A stretch of 39,334 nt of DNA, from the NCBI GenBank assembly GCA_947600065.1, contig CANQFZ010000017.1:1-39334 (forward strand), in the 5' to 3' direction. Positions 6,581-14,750 of this stretch are shown here, piece after piece (positions within the stretch are counted from its first letter, which is position 1; each line of letters starts with the position of its first letter). This DNA comes from an uncultured Clostridia bacterium (GTDB lineage: Bacteria; Bacillota; Clostridia; Oscillospirales; Ruminococcaceae). The notes beneath the pieces were generated by a model. It was not told the DNA's origin and ran no database searches. It was given only the letters and a program-made list of their open reading frames with translations. A program made the translations under genes and the position numbers.

Positions 6581-7021
6581 TTAAGCTGTCAGTATATTCA
6601 TACCGTTTTCAAACAATATCTCATCAACCGCAAAAATACTTTTCCCCGAGCTTATCCCGAAGATAATGACCGAGTCGCGCTTGTTCTTGGCGTACAGCTC
6701 CGCAAAGCCGCCGCTTTTCAAAAGCCTGTTTGTCTGCCCTAAGTCAAGCTGAAATCCGAAACAAAGCGCCAAAAGCTTGTCCCGCGAGGGAAGCCTTTTC
6801 CCCGCAAAAATCTGATAGCCGTAAATTCTGTTAAGTCCGCTTCGGGCTACAACATCTGCCTTTTTTAGACCCTTTTCTTTTAAGATGTTGTTTAGGACAA
6901 TATAAAGCGGCTCGCTCTGAAATTCATCGGCGTTTTTCTCTATAAACTTTTCTATCTCGTGTGTGTTCTTTATTTCATTTAAAAGCTCGTCAGTTGTCTT
7001 TTCCTTGTTAGCCATAGACAT
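6581..7021 (-). CDS. XRE-like helix-turn-helix protein of the kinase-associated type
   Basis: This 146-residue protein has a central helix-turn-helix: LNNILKEKGLKKADVVARSG, then LNRIYGYQIFAGKRLPSRDK and a long helical tail (LALCFGFQLDLGQTNRLLKS). The GYQIFAGKR-PSRDK signature is one I recognise from clostridial HTH proteins often found beside Ser/Thr kinases, where the tail resembles a small receptor for phosphorylated partners. That association is from memory and its mechanism is unknown. It is the first gene of a two-gene operon with the lipoprotein, behind a strong promoter. AAAGGGGTGG precedes the first ATG, and a second in-frame ATG two codons later is possible. Confidence 0.8.
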   Translation of the reverse strand: MSMANKEKTTDELLNEIKNTHEIEKFIEKNADEFQSEPLYIVLNNILKEKGLKKADVVARSGLNRIYGYQIFAGKRLPSRDKLLALCFGFQLDLGQTNRLLKSGGFAELYAKNKRDSVIIFGISSGKSIFAVDEILFENGMNILTA

Positions 7022-7038
7022 ATTACCACCCCTTTCTG

Positions 7039-7067
7039 ATTATACAATATTTTTTTGCAATTGACAA
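7039..7067 (-). promoter_or_regulatory. Sigma-A promoter of the XRE-like/lipoprotein operon
   Basis: On the minus strand there is TTGTCA (7062-7067), 17 bases, then TATAAT (7039-7044), about 18 bases ahead of the ATG. Confidence 0.82.
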
Positions 7068-7072
7068 GAGCT

Positions 7073-7200
7073 TGCAGAGGCTAGATGTTAACGCTAACGC
7101 TCAAAAACGTTTAAGTCCGATAACAATCCAAAATTATCCGCGAAGCGGATACCATAACTGACTACTGTACACTGTACACTGTCAACTGTTTCTAACCTCT
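7073..7200. repeat. CTGTACA-type array with CCGCGAAGCGG hairpin
   Basis: The module reads CAAAAACGTTTAAGTCCGAT, then ACAATCCAAAATTATC-CGCGAAGCGGATA (a hairpin with GAA loop), then ACTGACTACTGTACACTGTA and further 7-base units. A near-identical module lies at 20.03-20.13 kb, where the hairpin is TGTCCGC/GCGGACA in place of TATCCGC/GCGGATA. It sits at the 3' end of the zinc-ribbon operon, where the hairpin followed by ATTTT (minus strand) may help terminate transcription. Confidence 0.75.
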
Positions 7201-7202
7201 AG

Positions 7203-7934
7203 CTAATACCACTCTTGTATCTTATGTCCCAGATAGGCGAAAGCGATCAAGCCGAAAATAATAAACGCCGTCATCATATTATTTACCAGCGCGCCTATCA
7301 AAAGCGTTATGCCGACACCTACGCCTATAAAAATTCCTACTCCCGCAAACTCTCCCTTTGCCGCGGCAAGGATAATTGCACAAATAAGACGTATAAAGTC
7401 GCAGATACAGAAGACAACGAAAAAGATGTTGCTGATTATAACGACCGAGTTATAAGAGTTCACCTTCTCGTTGTATTCGTTTAACTGCGTGCTTGTCCAA
7501 TAATAATAATCCTGTGGCAGCGTGGGCTTCATACCTTCGGCGATAAATCCTACAATAAAGCAAATGACAATAGAAGCTATCGCGCCTATCCTTGTAAACA
7601 AGATTATGTTGAGGTAGACATTCTGAGTGTTATTGTTCATTTGCTGATTATTGGGCTGAGTAGGTTGAGCGGGTTGAGTGGGTTGAGTGGGTTGAGTGGG
7701 TTGAACAGGTCGGGCAGGCTGTGAGGGCTGATTGTTATAAGGCTGAGGGGTATTTGTCGTCTGAGGGCGCGGAGCATTATAGGTGTTTGCAGAGGTTGTT
7801 GTCCTTTCGGGGGTTTTGTTGAGCTCGACTTTTTTAGAGGGCTCGGAGTTCAGTTTTATCTCGCAGTTTGCTCCGCATTTCGGACAGAAAATGCTGTCGT
7901 CGGGGATTTGCTTTCCGCATTTTTTACAGAACAT
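7203..7934 (-). CDS. Zinc-ribbon membrane protein 1 of 6 (four predicted helices)
   Basis: This 243-residue protein begins with the zinc ribbon shared by this gene array, MFCKKCGKQIPDDS then FCPKCG, giving four metal-binding Cys within the first 20 residues. Residues about 22-105 are a Pro/Gln/Thr/Asn-rich linker with PTQ repeats coded by a 9-base DNA repeat. The C-terminal 140 residues contain about four membrane helices (from YLNIILFTRIGA, SVVIISNIFFVV, GVGIFIGVGVGI and AFIIFGLIAFAY). The ribbon is probably cytoplasmic. It is the last gene of the operon, 15 bases after its neighbour. Function unknown; no enzyme motif is seen. Confidence 0.8.
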   Translation of the reverse strand: MFCKKCGKQIPDDSIFCPKCGANCEIKLNSEPSKKVELNKTPERTTTSANTYNAPRPQTTNTPQPYNNQPSQPARPVQPTQPTQPTQPAQPTQPNNQQMNNNTQNVYLNIILFTRIGAIASIVICFIVGFIAEGMKPTLPQDYYYWTSTQLNEYNEKVNSYNSVVIISNIFFVVFCICDFIRLICAIILAAAKGEFAGVGIFIGVGVGITLLIGALVNNMMTAFIIFGLIAFAYLGHKIQEWY

Positions 7935-7949
7935 ATGTATTCCTCCTTA

Positions 7950-9338
7950 TCATTTAATTTCCGCGCCGCAAAACCTGCAAAACCGCGTATCACTGTCCGC
8001 AATAGATCTGTTTCCGCATTTTCGGCAGAACACTTCATTGTTGCTTGATTTGCCGTCGGGCTTTACATTCGGGCTCGGAGATTTTGAGAGGCGGTTTGGC
8101 TTGTCGTAAACGTCAATTTTTTTAAGCTCCAGCTTTGAAACCGAAAGGTCGGCTTTGGCGGCGGAAGCTACCCACACCTTTGAAGTAAACTGTTCGCCTC
8201 TTTGTATACATTCTACCTTCCGCTGACATTCATCTGCTATCGCTGCGGCGTTTCCTATATGCTTTATATCGCGCGCTTTTCTTGCGGTTTCTTTCAGAGT
8301 GTCAATGTCGTTTGAACACAGCAGAGCCGTTACAAGCTTTTTCAGTTCGTCCAGGCGCGAAATGCTCTTTGCCTGCCTTTCACATTCCTTCGCCATTCTT
8401 TCCGCTTCTTCAAAATCCTTTATTTCAAGAAAATCAAGCCTGCAGTCCTCTATCTGATATTCGTCCTTTGCGACCTCAAGCTTGTTTATAACCAGATTGA
8501 ACTTTATTGCCTTTGCGTTATATTCGCACAATTCGGCATATTCAACGCTGTTTTTCTTTTCGGGAACGGCTCTGAAAAGCTTCGCCGCCTCAAAATATTC
8601 CTCGGCAGAAGTACTGTGCCGCAAGGCTTTAACCTTTTCAATGGCGCAGTTGTAGATCTTATCCGAAAACCAACCCTTTATTTCTTCGACCGTTTTTGTC
8701 ATTTCTTCGCTGTCGACCAGTGGTTTCAGCGTTGTCAAAAACTCTCCGAGCTCCTCGGGAGAACCGCTTTTTCTCAGGCTCTCCGCTTCCTCGCGAATAA
8801 GCCGTATGTATTTTTCCTCACATTCGGCGACAAGCTGGGGGCAGTCCTCAAAATCCCCGAACGCGGCGAGCGTATCCCGCGCTTCTATACATTCTTCGGG
8901 CGTTTCGGCTCCTTCAAGCTTTTTATAGGCGTCGTTGTATTCAAACAGCTTTAAATCAAACTCGCACTTTTCCAGCAGCTCTTTTGAATTTTTATAATCT
9001 CCCAGATACTTCAGATTTTTAACGGCTGTTTGTATATCGGTTATATCCTGCGCCGTGTCTATTATCTTTATTGTTCTTGAATAAAGAACGGATATGTTCT
9101 TTTCGCGGCATTGCTTTAATTTCTCGGCGGAGTCTTTATAGTCTCCCAGCCTTTCAAATGTCTTTTCAAGATTTTCGAGCTCTTCGGCTGTCCTCGCCGT
9201 GTCCATTTTTCTGACGGCGTTTGTATACTCCCAGAGCTTAGAATCGCCCACCTTCTTTTCCTCCGTGATCGGCGCTCCGCATTTAAAACAGAACGCGCTG
9301 TCGTTGGGGATCTCATTTCCGCATTTTCTGCAAAACAT
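7950..9338 (-). CDS. Zinc-ribbon protein 2 of 6, helical repeats, ribbons at both ends
   Basis: This 462-residue protein has a zinc ribbon at the N-terminus (MFCRKCGNEIPNDS, FCFKCG) and another at the C-terminus (VFCRKCGN, RFCRFCG). Between them lie helical repeats of TPR/Sel1-like character with the recurring segment LGDYKDSAEKLKQC, repeated as LGDYKNSKELLEKC and FGDFEDCPQLVAEC. This YKDS motif is common in clostridial zinc-ribbon proteins. No membrane helix or signal peptide is seen, so it should be cytoplasmic. The ATG at 9338 is chosen because GAGAGGTG ends 6 bases upstream; the in-frame GTG 9 bases earlier is part of that site. A scaffold or adaptor role is possible, but the function is unknown. 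Confidence 0.82.
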   Translation of the reverse strand: MFCRKCGNEIPNDSAFCFKCGAPITEEKKVGDSKLWEYTNAVRKMDTARTAEELENLEKTFERLGDYKDSAEKLKQCREKNISVLYSRTIKIIDTAQDITDIQTAVKNLKYLGDYKNSKELLEKCEFDLKLFEYNDAYKKLEGAETPEECIEARDTLAAFGDFEDCPQLVAECEEKYIRLIREEAESLRKSGSPEELGEFLTTLKPLVDSEEMTKTVEEIKGWFSDKIYNCAIEKVKALRHSTSAEEYFEAAKLFRAVPEKKNSVEYAELCEYNAKAIKFNLVINKLEVAKDEYQIEDCRLDFLEIKDFEEAERMAKECERQAKSISRLDELKKLVTALLCSNDIDTLKETARKARDIKHIGNAAAIADECQRKVECIQRGEQFTSKVWVASAAKADLSVSKLELKKIDVYDKPNRLSKSPSPNVKPDGKSSNNEVFCRKCGNRSIADSDTRFCRFCGAEIK

Positions 9339-9362
9339 TTTTGTCACCTCTCTGTAAAGATT

Positions 9363-10805
9363 TTAATAACCTACATATTCTACTTTAACGGCATAGCTGT
9401 ATAGATCATCGGCTGTAAATTCTATAGTCGCATAATAGTCGGTAACGCCGTTATTATTGTGCCGATAGCCGAGCTCATACCAGCTTGCTCCGTGGTCTCC
9501 CGCGCCCATTTCTAAAGCGTCATATACATCAAAGCTCATATAGTTGGAGTAATAATCAAGGTTCTCTCCGAGATGCATATTCCCCATATTACTGTCAATA
9601 ATTGTGCTCTTGTCGCCGTATAAAATAATATATTCAACTCTTGAGTTGTTGCTTTTAATAAAGCATTTTGAGCCGTCATTATAAGAATAAGTTCGGTTGG
9701 AAAAGCCTACGGTCAGATTATATTTATCATAATAGGCATTGTATCCTACATAATACTCGGGCATTCCGTATTTTTCCACTATCTGGCTATATGTCAGTTT
9801 AGCAAGGTCTACGGCGGTTTTTGCTGTAACCTGCGGTTTTGGCTGTTCAACAGGGGTTTCGGGCTCTGCGGGCTTTGCGGGGTTTTTAAAATACTGACAA
9901 TCTTTAAAAGCCTGGTCGTTGAATGTAATTTGCTTTGCGCCAATGCTTTCGTATTTCTTGATAATTTCGCTTATTTGCCTAGGGTATGTAGCAGTTTCGC
10001 CCGCTACAACTATTTGCCGAAGCGACGTGCAGCCCGCAAAGGCGTCCTGCGAAATACTGTGCATAGTGTAAATGTCGCAGTTCCAGTATACGGTTTCAAG
10101 TTGGGTGCATTGTTCAAAAATATGAGGAGATAGGTCGGCGGATAGTGTTATGGTTTTTAATGTAGAATATGAAAACGCCCCGTCTCCTATTGTTTCTACA
10201 TTATCCCCCAGGGTCAAGCTTTCAATATTCGTATACAAAAACGCACAATCTCCTATTTCTTTTATATTATTCCCCAAGGTCACGCTTTCAGCTTTTAAAC
10301 CCCAAAACGCATTATCATAGATCTTTGTGACAGGCTTTCCGTACATTTCATCGGGAATGACAACATTCGGGTCGCTTCCCTTATACCCGCCGATCGTGTA
10401 TGTGCCGTCCTTTGAGAGATAATATTTAAAATCGGGGTATTGGTCTCTGTTGACGTAGGCTATGAATATTATCAAGCCCGCCACAAGCAGAACGCCTGTT
10501 ATTGACAGTATGATTATAAGCGCTTTCTTTGAGATCTTGGGCTTTGCCTTGACAGCTACAACAGAAGGCGAAGTTATAACATTCTCTCCGCTCTGCGGTG
10601 CTTCACGATCGGAAGAATATGATGAGGTTTTGTTGTCATCAGTTGAATTATAAGAACTCTTATACTCATAAGACGAAGCGAAAGCGTTTTTGTCAACCTC
10701 GCGGGTCTCGGCGGGCGGGGTTTGGTTTTCACCCACCGCCACTCCGCATTTCGGACAGAACTCGCTGTCGTCGGGGATTTGATTTCCGCATTTTCTGCAA
10801 AACAT
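9363..10805 (-). CDS. Zinc-ribbon protein 3 of 6, with transmembrane helix and BspA-like leucine-rich repeats
   Basis: This 480-residue protein has a zinc ribbon at residues 1-21 (MFCRKCGNQIPDDS, FCPKCG), a Ser/Thr/Asn-rich linker, a transmembrane helix at about 93-117, and BspA-type (LRR_5) leucine-rich repeats at about 125-300 (IKEIGDCAFLYTNIESLTLG, VETIGDGAF). A proline-rich joint leads to a C-terminal domain (about 330-480) of beta-rich, Tyr-rich character. With the ribbon inside, the repeats should face outward. BspA-like repeats often mediate binding at cell surfaces. The ATG at 10805 follows AAAGGAGTG with 6 bases between. It is 23 bases downstream of the next paralog, and the same fold order is found there. 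Confidence 0.85.
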   Translation of the reverse strand: MFCRKCGNQIPDDSEFCPKCGVAVGENQTPPAETREVDKNAFASSYEYKSSYNSTDDNKTSSYSSDREAPQSGENVITSPSVVAVKAKPKISKKALIIILSITGVLLVAGLIIFIAYVNRDQYPDFKYYLSKDGTYTIGGYKGSDPNVVIPDEMYGKPVTKIYDNAFWGLKAESVTLGNNIKEIGDCAFLYTNIESLTLGDNVETIGDGAFSYSTLKTITLSADLSPHIFEQCTQLETVYWNCDIYTMHSISQDAFAGCTSLRQIVVAGETATYPRQISEIIKKYESIGAKQITFNDQAFKDCQYFKNPAKPAEPETPVEQPKPQVTAKTAVDLAKLTYSQIVEKYGMPEYYVGYNAYYDKYNLTVGFSNRTYSYNDGSKCFIKSNNSRVEYIILYGDKSTIIDSNMGNMHLGENLDYYSNYMSFDVYDALEMGAGDHGASWYELGYRHNNNGVTDYYATIEFTADDLYSYAVKVEYVGY

Positions 10806-10828
10806 TTTTGTCACTCCTTTATAACAAA

Positions 10829-12436
10829 TCAATCACTGCTTTTCTGAATAGATATAACTTCAATTATCTCGTTTCCATTTCGCCAATTTGTGATCATAGT
10901 TATCCAATATCCATCAACATCATAATCTATTTCGCGAGTTTCAAAAACGCCACCATCAGGTTCTCCCAATATTTCCTCCACTTCTTCAACGGTCATACCG
11001 GGGTGTATAAAATCTGTTTTTCCGTGATTGCTTGAAATATAGCGGTCTTCATCGGAAAAAACTATCTCTTTTACAGGTACATAATAATCGTTGTCAATAT
11101 CATAATAGTCGTTTAAAGAAAACATTCCTACTTCGTCATAAAACATCAAATAGTTTCCTTCCCATAATAAAGGTATGTCCCTATAGCCATACTCCCAGTG
11201 ATAGACGCTGTTGATTATTTCCCTGAGAGTTTTACCTAAATAATCAGCCGCAGGGAACTCGTGATATTGCTTTGTGGTGTCTTTAAAATACTCACAGCCG
11301 CTGAAAGCATTATCGTTAAAAATTATGTATTTTGATATTTCTTTTATCTGGTCGGGACAGTTGGCTGTTTTGCCCGAAATAACAATTTGACGAAGCGAAG
11401 AACAGCCGTTGAAAGTGTCCTGGGGAATACTACCGTTGTATACGTTAATGTTACAGTTCCAGTATACCGTTTCGAGAGATGTGCAGTTTGCAAAAAGCTG
11501 GGGAGCAAATCTTGTATTTTCATTTTTTAAAGTAAATTCCTTTAAACTTTTACAGTCCGAAAAAGCCGCTCGTGAGAGATTTCCTCCGATAGCCGCCACC
11601 TCAATGCCCGACGTTTCAAATGCCCTTTCGCCCATTTGAGTTACATGCGACAGGGTCAATCCCTTAAGCGAGCGAGTTCCGCGAAAGGCAAGCTCTCCGA
11701 CGGATATATAACCGTTATAGGGAAAATTGAATTGGCTTAAGCTTTCGCAGTCATAAAACGCCCTGTTTCCTATTACGACTGTAAGATCGTTAATTGTTTC
11801 TTCAAAGCTTACGGTTTCTACTGTAGAACCTTCAAATGCGCTCTCTCCTATTTCTTTCATATTCGAGCCGAAAGAGACTTCCGCCAGTTCCATGCCGAAA
11901 AAAGCCTTTTCCGCTATCTTTACAACGGGCATGTTGTTTATTGTATTCGGAATGTCAACAAAAACGAGCCCTCCCGTATACCCGTCTATTATATAACCCG
12001 TGCCGTCATCATTAAGATGATATTTAAAGTAGGGGTATTCGTCTACGACGGTACTTTCCGCATTTTGCTCATCTCTCGGCATAAACGACCTAATATAAAA
12101 CGCCGCGCATATTACAATCAGAACGCCCAAAATTGACAGCAAAAATATAAGCATCGGCTTAGGAGTTTTGGGCTTGTCCTTTACGGTTGCAAGAGTGGCA
12201 GTGTCGCTTTTATCAGCCTCGAGGCTTTCGGCGGGCGGGGTTTCAACCTTCGGGGGTTCGGCTTTCGGGGTTTCCGCCTTCGGGGTTTCTGCCTTCGGGG
12301 TTTCTGCCTTCGGGATTTCAACCTTCGGAGAATTAACTTCGCCCGCAGGCGTTATGTTTTCACCCGTTGCCGCCCCGCACCTCGGGCAGAACTCGCTGTC
12401 GTCGGGGATTTGATTTCCGCATTTTCTGCAAAACAT
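10829..12436 (-). CDS. Zinc-ribbon protein 4 of 6, with transmembrane helix and BspA-like leucine-rich repeats
   Basis: This 535-residue protein is a close paralog of the gene at 9363. It has a ribbon (MFCRKCGNQIPDDS, FCPRCG), a linker made of PKAET repeats at about residues 38-68, a transmembrane helix at about 94-115, and then longer BspA-like repeats (about 130-370: MKEIGESAFEGSTVETVSF, LFANCTSLETVYW, TFNGCSSLRQIVISG). The C-terminal domain (about 385-535) ends with a segment like those that follow small-protein folds (HPGMTVEEVEEILGEPDGG), reminiscent of the SmpA/BamE-like or lipoprotein 'EEVxxxLGxPD' motif. The ATG at 12436 has AAGGAGTG upstream. The ribbon should be cytoplasmic and the repeats external (inferred). 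Confidence 0.85.
   Translation of the reverse strand: MFCRKCGNQIPDDSEFCPRCGAATGENITPAGEVNSPKVEIPKAETPKAETPKAETPKAEPPKVETPPAESLEADKSDTATLATVKDKPKTPKPMLIFLLSILGVLIVICAAFYIRSFMPRDEQNAESTVVDEYPYFKYHLNDDGTGYIIDGYTGGLVFVDIPNTINNMPVVKIAEKAFFGMELAEVSFGSNMKEIGESAFEGSTVETVSFEETINDLTVVIGNRAFYDCESLSQFNFPYNGYISVGELAFRGTRSLKGLTLSHVTQMGERAFETSGIEVAAIGGNLSRAAFSDCKSLKEFTLKNENTRFAPQLFANCTSLETVYWNCNINVYNGSIPQDTFNGCSSLRQIVISGKTANCPDQIKEISKYIIFNDNAFSGCEYFKDTTKQYHEFPAADYLGKTLREIINSVYHWEYGYRDIPLLWEGNYLMFYDEVGMFSLNDYYDIDNDYYVPVKEIVFSDEDRYISSNHGKTDFIHPGMTVEEVEEILGEPDGGVFETREIDYDVDGYWITMITNWRNGNEIIEVISIQKSSD
12241..12330. repeat. 15-bp tandem repeat coding PKAET linker
   Basis: Six consecutive 15-base units (plus-strand forms TTTCAACCTTCGGGG, TTTCTGCCTTCGGGG) code the PKVET/PKAET linker of the paralog at 10829. 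The frame is kept whatever the copy number. Confidence 0.85.
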
Positions 12437-12448
12437 TTTTATCACTCC

Positions 12449-12493
12449 TTATTTAAAATACTTACAGTCTTCAGACAAAATCATACTTTCCCA
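12449..12493 (-). pseudogene. In-frame coding remnant after the stop of zinc-ribbon protein 5
   Basis: Directly after the TAA of the 12494-13495 gene the same frame reads WESMILSEDCKYFK and then stops again. The end DCKYFK matches DCQYFK and GCEYFK in the two longer paralogs, at the place where their leucine-rich domain ends. This suggests the gene once ran on and was cut by a stop codon plus small deletions. Confidence 0.6.
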
Positions 12494-13495
12494 TTACAAT
12501 AAATCTTTTAATTTGCCGGGAATTCGACCGCAACCCCTGAATGCATCACGCTCAATGCTTAAAGATATGTCATCGGGGAAATCGAATTCGGATAAATTAT
12601 AACAGCCTGCAAATGCTCTTTCGCCTATATAGAAGCTGTCGGGCATATTCTGATTAAAATATACGGCTTCTATCGAAGATCCTGCAAATGTTTCTGCACC
12701 TATTCCTTCTACATTAGCCCCCAAAGTCACGCTTTTGATCTTTGAATCTTCAAAAGCTCTACCTCCGATCCATGTAACGGGAATACCCATTATTCTGTCA
12801 GGTATGACTACATTAACATCGCTTCCCGTATACTCGTAAATATAAAATGTACCATCCATAGAACGAGAACGTTTAAATTCGGGGTGGATTGAAAAAATAA
12901 AACAAATTATAAAAACAACAAGTCCGATTAAGACTAATATCTTGATTGCTTTAACAATTGCTTCCTTTGCCTTGTTCGGCTTTCTGACTGTGAGGGGAGT
13001 GGTGAGCCTGTCAAGCGCGTCGTAGCTCTGCTGTGAGGTAGCGGATAAATTCAGCTCGACAGAGTTTGTTTCCGATTTGTAGTTTCTCGCGGAGGGGGCG
13101 GAGAAGATATTATAATTCTTCCTTACGGGAGGAGTTGAAGCAATATTGCCGGTGTTGTCACGGCTATAAGAAGCATCATTGTAAAATTCAAGATCAACCG
13201 ACCTCGGAGCAGCGCTGTCTACCTCGTTTTGTATTGTGAAAGCTTCCTTCTTTAGTAATACGAGCGTTCCGTCGTCCTGCTTAGATGGAGAAGATGTTTT
13301 CTGCGCGGTAGATGAGGCGGGAGCTTTGTCGTCCTGTTCAAGTGAAGACTTTATTTTTATAGGTCGAGGAGTTTTCGTCGGGCGGGGCTGCGCTTTTGTC
13401 GGTAAAGGCTCGGTCAATGTCGGTACATCCGCCCCGCACCTCGGGCAGAACACGCTGTCGTCGGGAATTTGATTTCCGCATTTTCTGCAAAACAT
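12494..13495 (-). CDS. Zinc-ribbon protein 5 of 6, C-terminally truncated leucine-rich paralog
   Basis: This 333-residue protein has the shared ribbon (MFCRKCGNQIPDDS, FCPRCG), a long polar linker of about 150 residues rich in Ser, Pro and Lys, a transmembrane helix at about 184-203 (IKILVLIGLVVFIICFIF) and only about 110 residues of BspA-like repeats (VEGIGAETFAGSSIEAVYF, ERAFAGCYNLSEFDF). It stops in the middle of the segment that continues in both longer paralogs, and the post-domain region they carry is absent. AAGGAGAT lies 7 bases ahead of the ATG. It may still be made as a short surface protein, or may be decaying. It is 57 bases upstream of the next paralog. Confidence 0.8.
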   Translation of the reverse strand: MFCRKCGNQIPDDSVFCPRCGADVPTLTEPLPTKAQPRPTKTPRPIKIKSSLEQDDKAPASSTAQKTSSPSKQDDGTLVLLKKEAFTIQNEVDSAAPRSVDLEFYNDASYSRDNTGNIASTPPVRKNYNIFSAPSARNYKSETNSVELNLSATSQQSYDALDRLTTPLTVRKPNKAKEAIVKAIKILVLIGLVVFIICFIFSIHPEFKRSRSMDGTFYIYEYTGSDVNVVIPDRIMGIPVTWIGGRAFEDSKIKSVTLGANVEGIGAETFAGSSIEAVYFNQNMPDSFYIGERAFAGCYNLSEFDFPDDISLSIERDAFRGCGRIPGKLKDLL

Positions 13496-13580
13496 TTTAT
13501 ATCTCCTTTTTCATAGATAAGCCTTTGAAAGCCTTGATAAGCATAATCTCGTTTTAAATTGCCAATTAAAAAAATCGGAC

Positions 13581-14405
13581 TTAAATGCCCTTGCGCTGTG
13601 CATATTCGGGATAGTTCTTTTTAAGCTCATTATTATACAAATTTTCAAACCAAGTCTCCTTTGTAAGCTGCGACTTTATCCAGACGCTCACTTGATGAGA
13701 ATCGCCTGTCCTATAGCAACCAAGTATTGCTTTTGTCATTTTGTCAAGAAATCTTTCCGAGAGACAAGGTATTCTCGGAAGCTTTGTTAATGACAGATAG
13801 ACTGCCGCATCGCGGTCGGCGTTTTCTCTCAGATAGTCCTTGCGCATTGTGTCTTTAATAAAGCCTCTGCCAACCGTTTCATAATAATAGTTTCTGAGAT
13901 TTTCGATAACCTTTTCGGCAGAAGCAAGTAATTTTATAAAATAATATTCCTCGGCATATTTCTGCCTTTGGTCGGGCGGGCAGCGCTTCAGAGCAAGCTG
14001 CATACATTCAATTGCACTGTCAAAATAATCTGCGAAATAATCATTTGCGCCGAGATTGTTGATGTAATAATCAGCCAGACAATCGTTTGCGATAAAGTCG
14101 CCGTTGTCATAACTTTTGATTTTTTTACAGTCGTCTTCTGCGGCATTGAGCCCGTATATGTCAATCAAATTATAGCCGCTTTTCTTTACGACCGCCGACA
14201 CCTTTCTGTGAAGCGTATCAAGAATATCCAGAGTATCACTGTCAAAATCAGGCACGTTGTCTTTGGGCTCGGCAGGTTTCGCCGCCTCGGGCTCGGCGAT
14301 TTTAACATTCACTATCGTTTTGGGTTTAGTCGCTATGGGCGCACCGCAATACGGACAAAACACGCTGTCCACAGGGATTGTATTTCCGCATTTTCTGCAA
14401 AACAT
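13581..14405 (-). CDS. Zinc-ribbon protein 6 of 6, soluble helical C-terminus (first gene of the array)
   Basis: This 274-residue protein has the shared ribbon (MFCRKCGNTIPVDS, FCPYCG). After a short linker (about 25-50) comes a mostly helical domain with no membrane helix or signal, probably cytoplasmic. Segments such as YFDSAIECMQLALKRCPPDQ, KYAEEYYFIKLLASAEKVIE and VSVWIKSQLTKETWFENLY look like irregular helical repeats. I do not recognise a named family. The ATG at 14405 is used because GGAGG lies 8 bases upstream; an ATG 15 bases earlier would overlap that site. As the promoter-proximal member, it starts the minus-strand array that ends at 7203. Confidence 0.78.
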   Translation of the reverse strand: MFCRKCGNTIPVDSVFCPYCGAPIATKPKTIVNVKIAEPEAAKPAEPKDNVPDFDSDTLDILDTLHRKVSAVVKKSGYNLIDIYGLNAAEDDCKKIKSYDNGDFIANDCLADYYINNLGANDYFADYFDSAIECMQLALKRCPPDQRQKYAEEYYFIKLLASAEKVIENLRNYYYETVGRGFIKDTMRKDYLRENADRDAAVYLSLTKLPRIPCLSERFLDKMTKAILGCYRTGDSHQVSVWIKSQLTKETWFENLYNNELKKNYPEYAQRKGI

Positions 14406-14436
14406 GACATTTACCTCCATAAACTTTGTTATTCTT

Positions 14437-14445
14437 ATTGTAGCA
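14437..14445 (-). promoter_or_regulatory. Extended -10 promoter of the zinc-ribbon array
   Basis: On the minus strand TGCTACAAT (extended -10) lies 31 bases ahead of the first array gene. No good -35 box is present, which is usual for extended -10 promoters. Confidence 0.55.
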
Positions 14446-14504
14446 TTTTTGCACTGATAATTGTTTAGCAGCGTGCTTACAAATGGAAAAAAGATTGTTC
14501 AATT

Positions 14505-14705
14505 GGAAACTGGTTGGCAGTATACAATATACAGTGTACAGTATTCAGTAACAGCCGAAAGGCTGTTCGCTTAAGATAACGCATAAAAAAAGAGGTTAGG
14601 GTTAAAACTCTAGCCTCTAGCTTCTATCTCTGTAAGCCAAACAACTTTATCTCCAAAACAACCTTTGACTTCTTACCTCTTACCTCTAACATCTTACCTC
14701 TAAAA
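14505..14705. repeat. CTGTACA-type and AGAGGTT-type arrays side by side
   Basis: There is no gene between 14406 and 14750. Left part: TATACAGTGTACAGTATTC array followed by the hairpin AACAGCC/GGCTGTT (GAAA loop). Right part: AGAGGTTAG (14591-14599) pairs with CTAGCCTCT (14610-14618) with one G-U pair. Then comes an inverted copy of the TATCTC...CAAACAACTTTATCTCC module and TTACCTCTTACCTCTAACAT units. It ends a few bases before the rnpB -35 box. Confidence 0.78.
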
Positions 14706-14709
14706 GCTC

Positions 14710-14738
14710 TTGCAATTTTCGGAGAAATATGTTATAAT
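14710..14738 (+). promoter_or_regulatory. Sigma-A promoter of rnpB
   Basis: TTGCAA (14710-14715), 17 bases, TATAAT (14733-14738), with the RNA beginning about 13 bases later. Confidence 0.85.
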
Positions 14739-14750
14739 GCAAATTGACAG

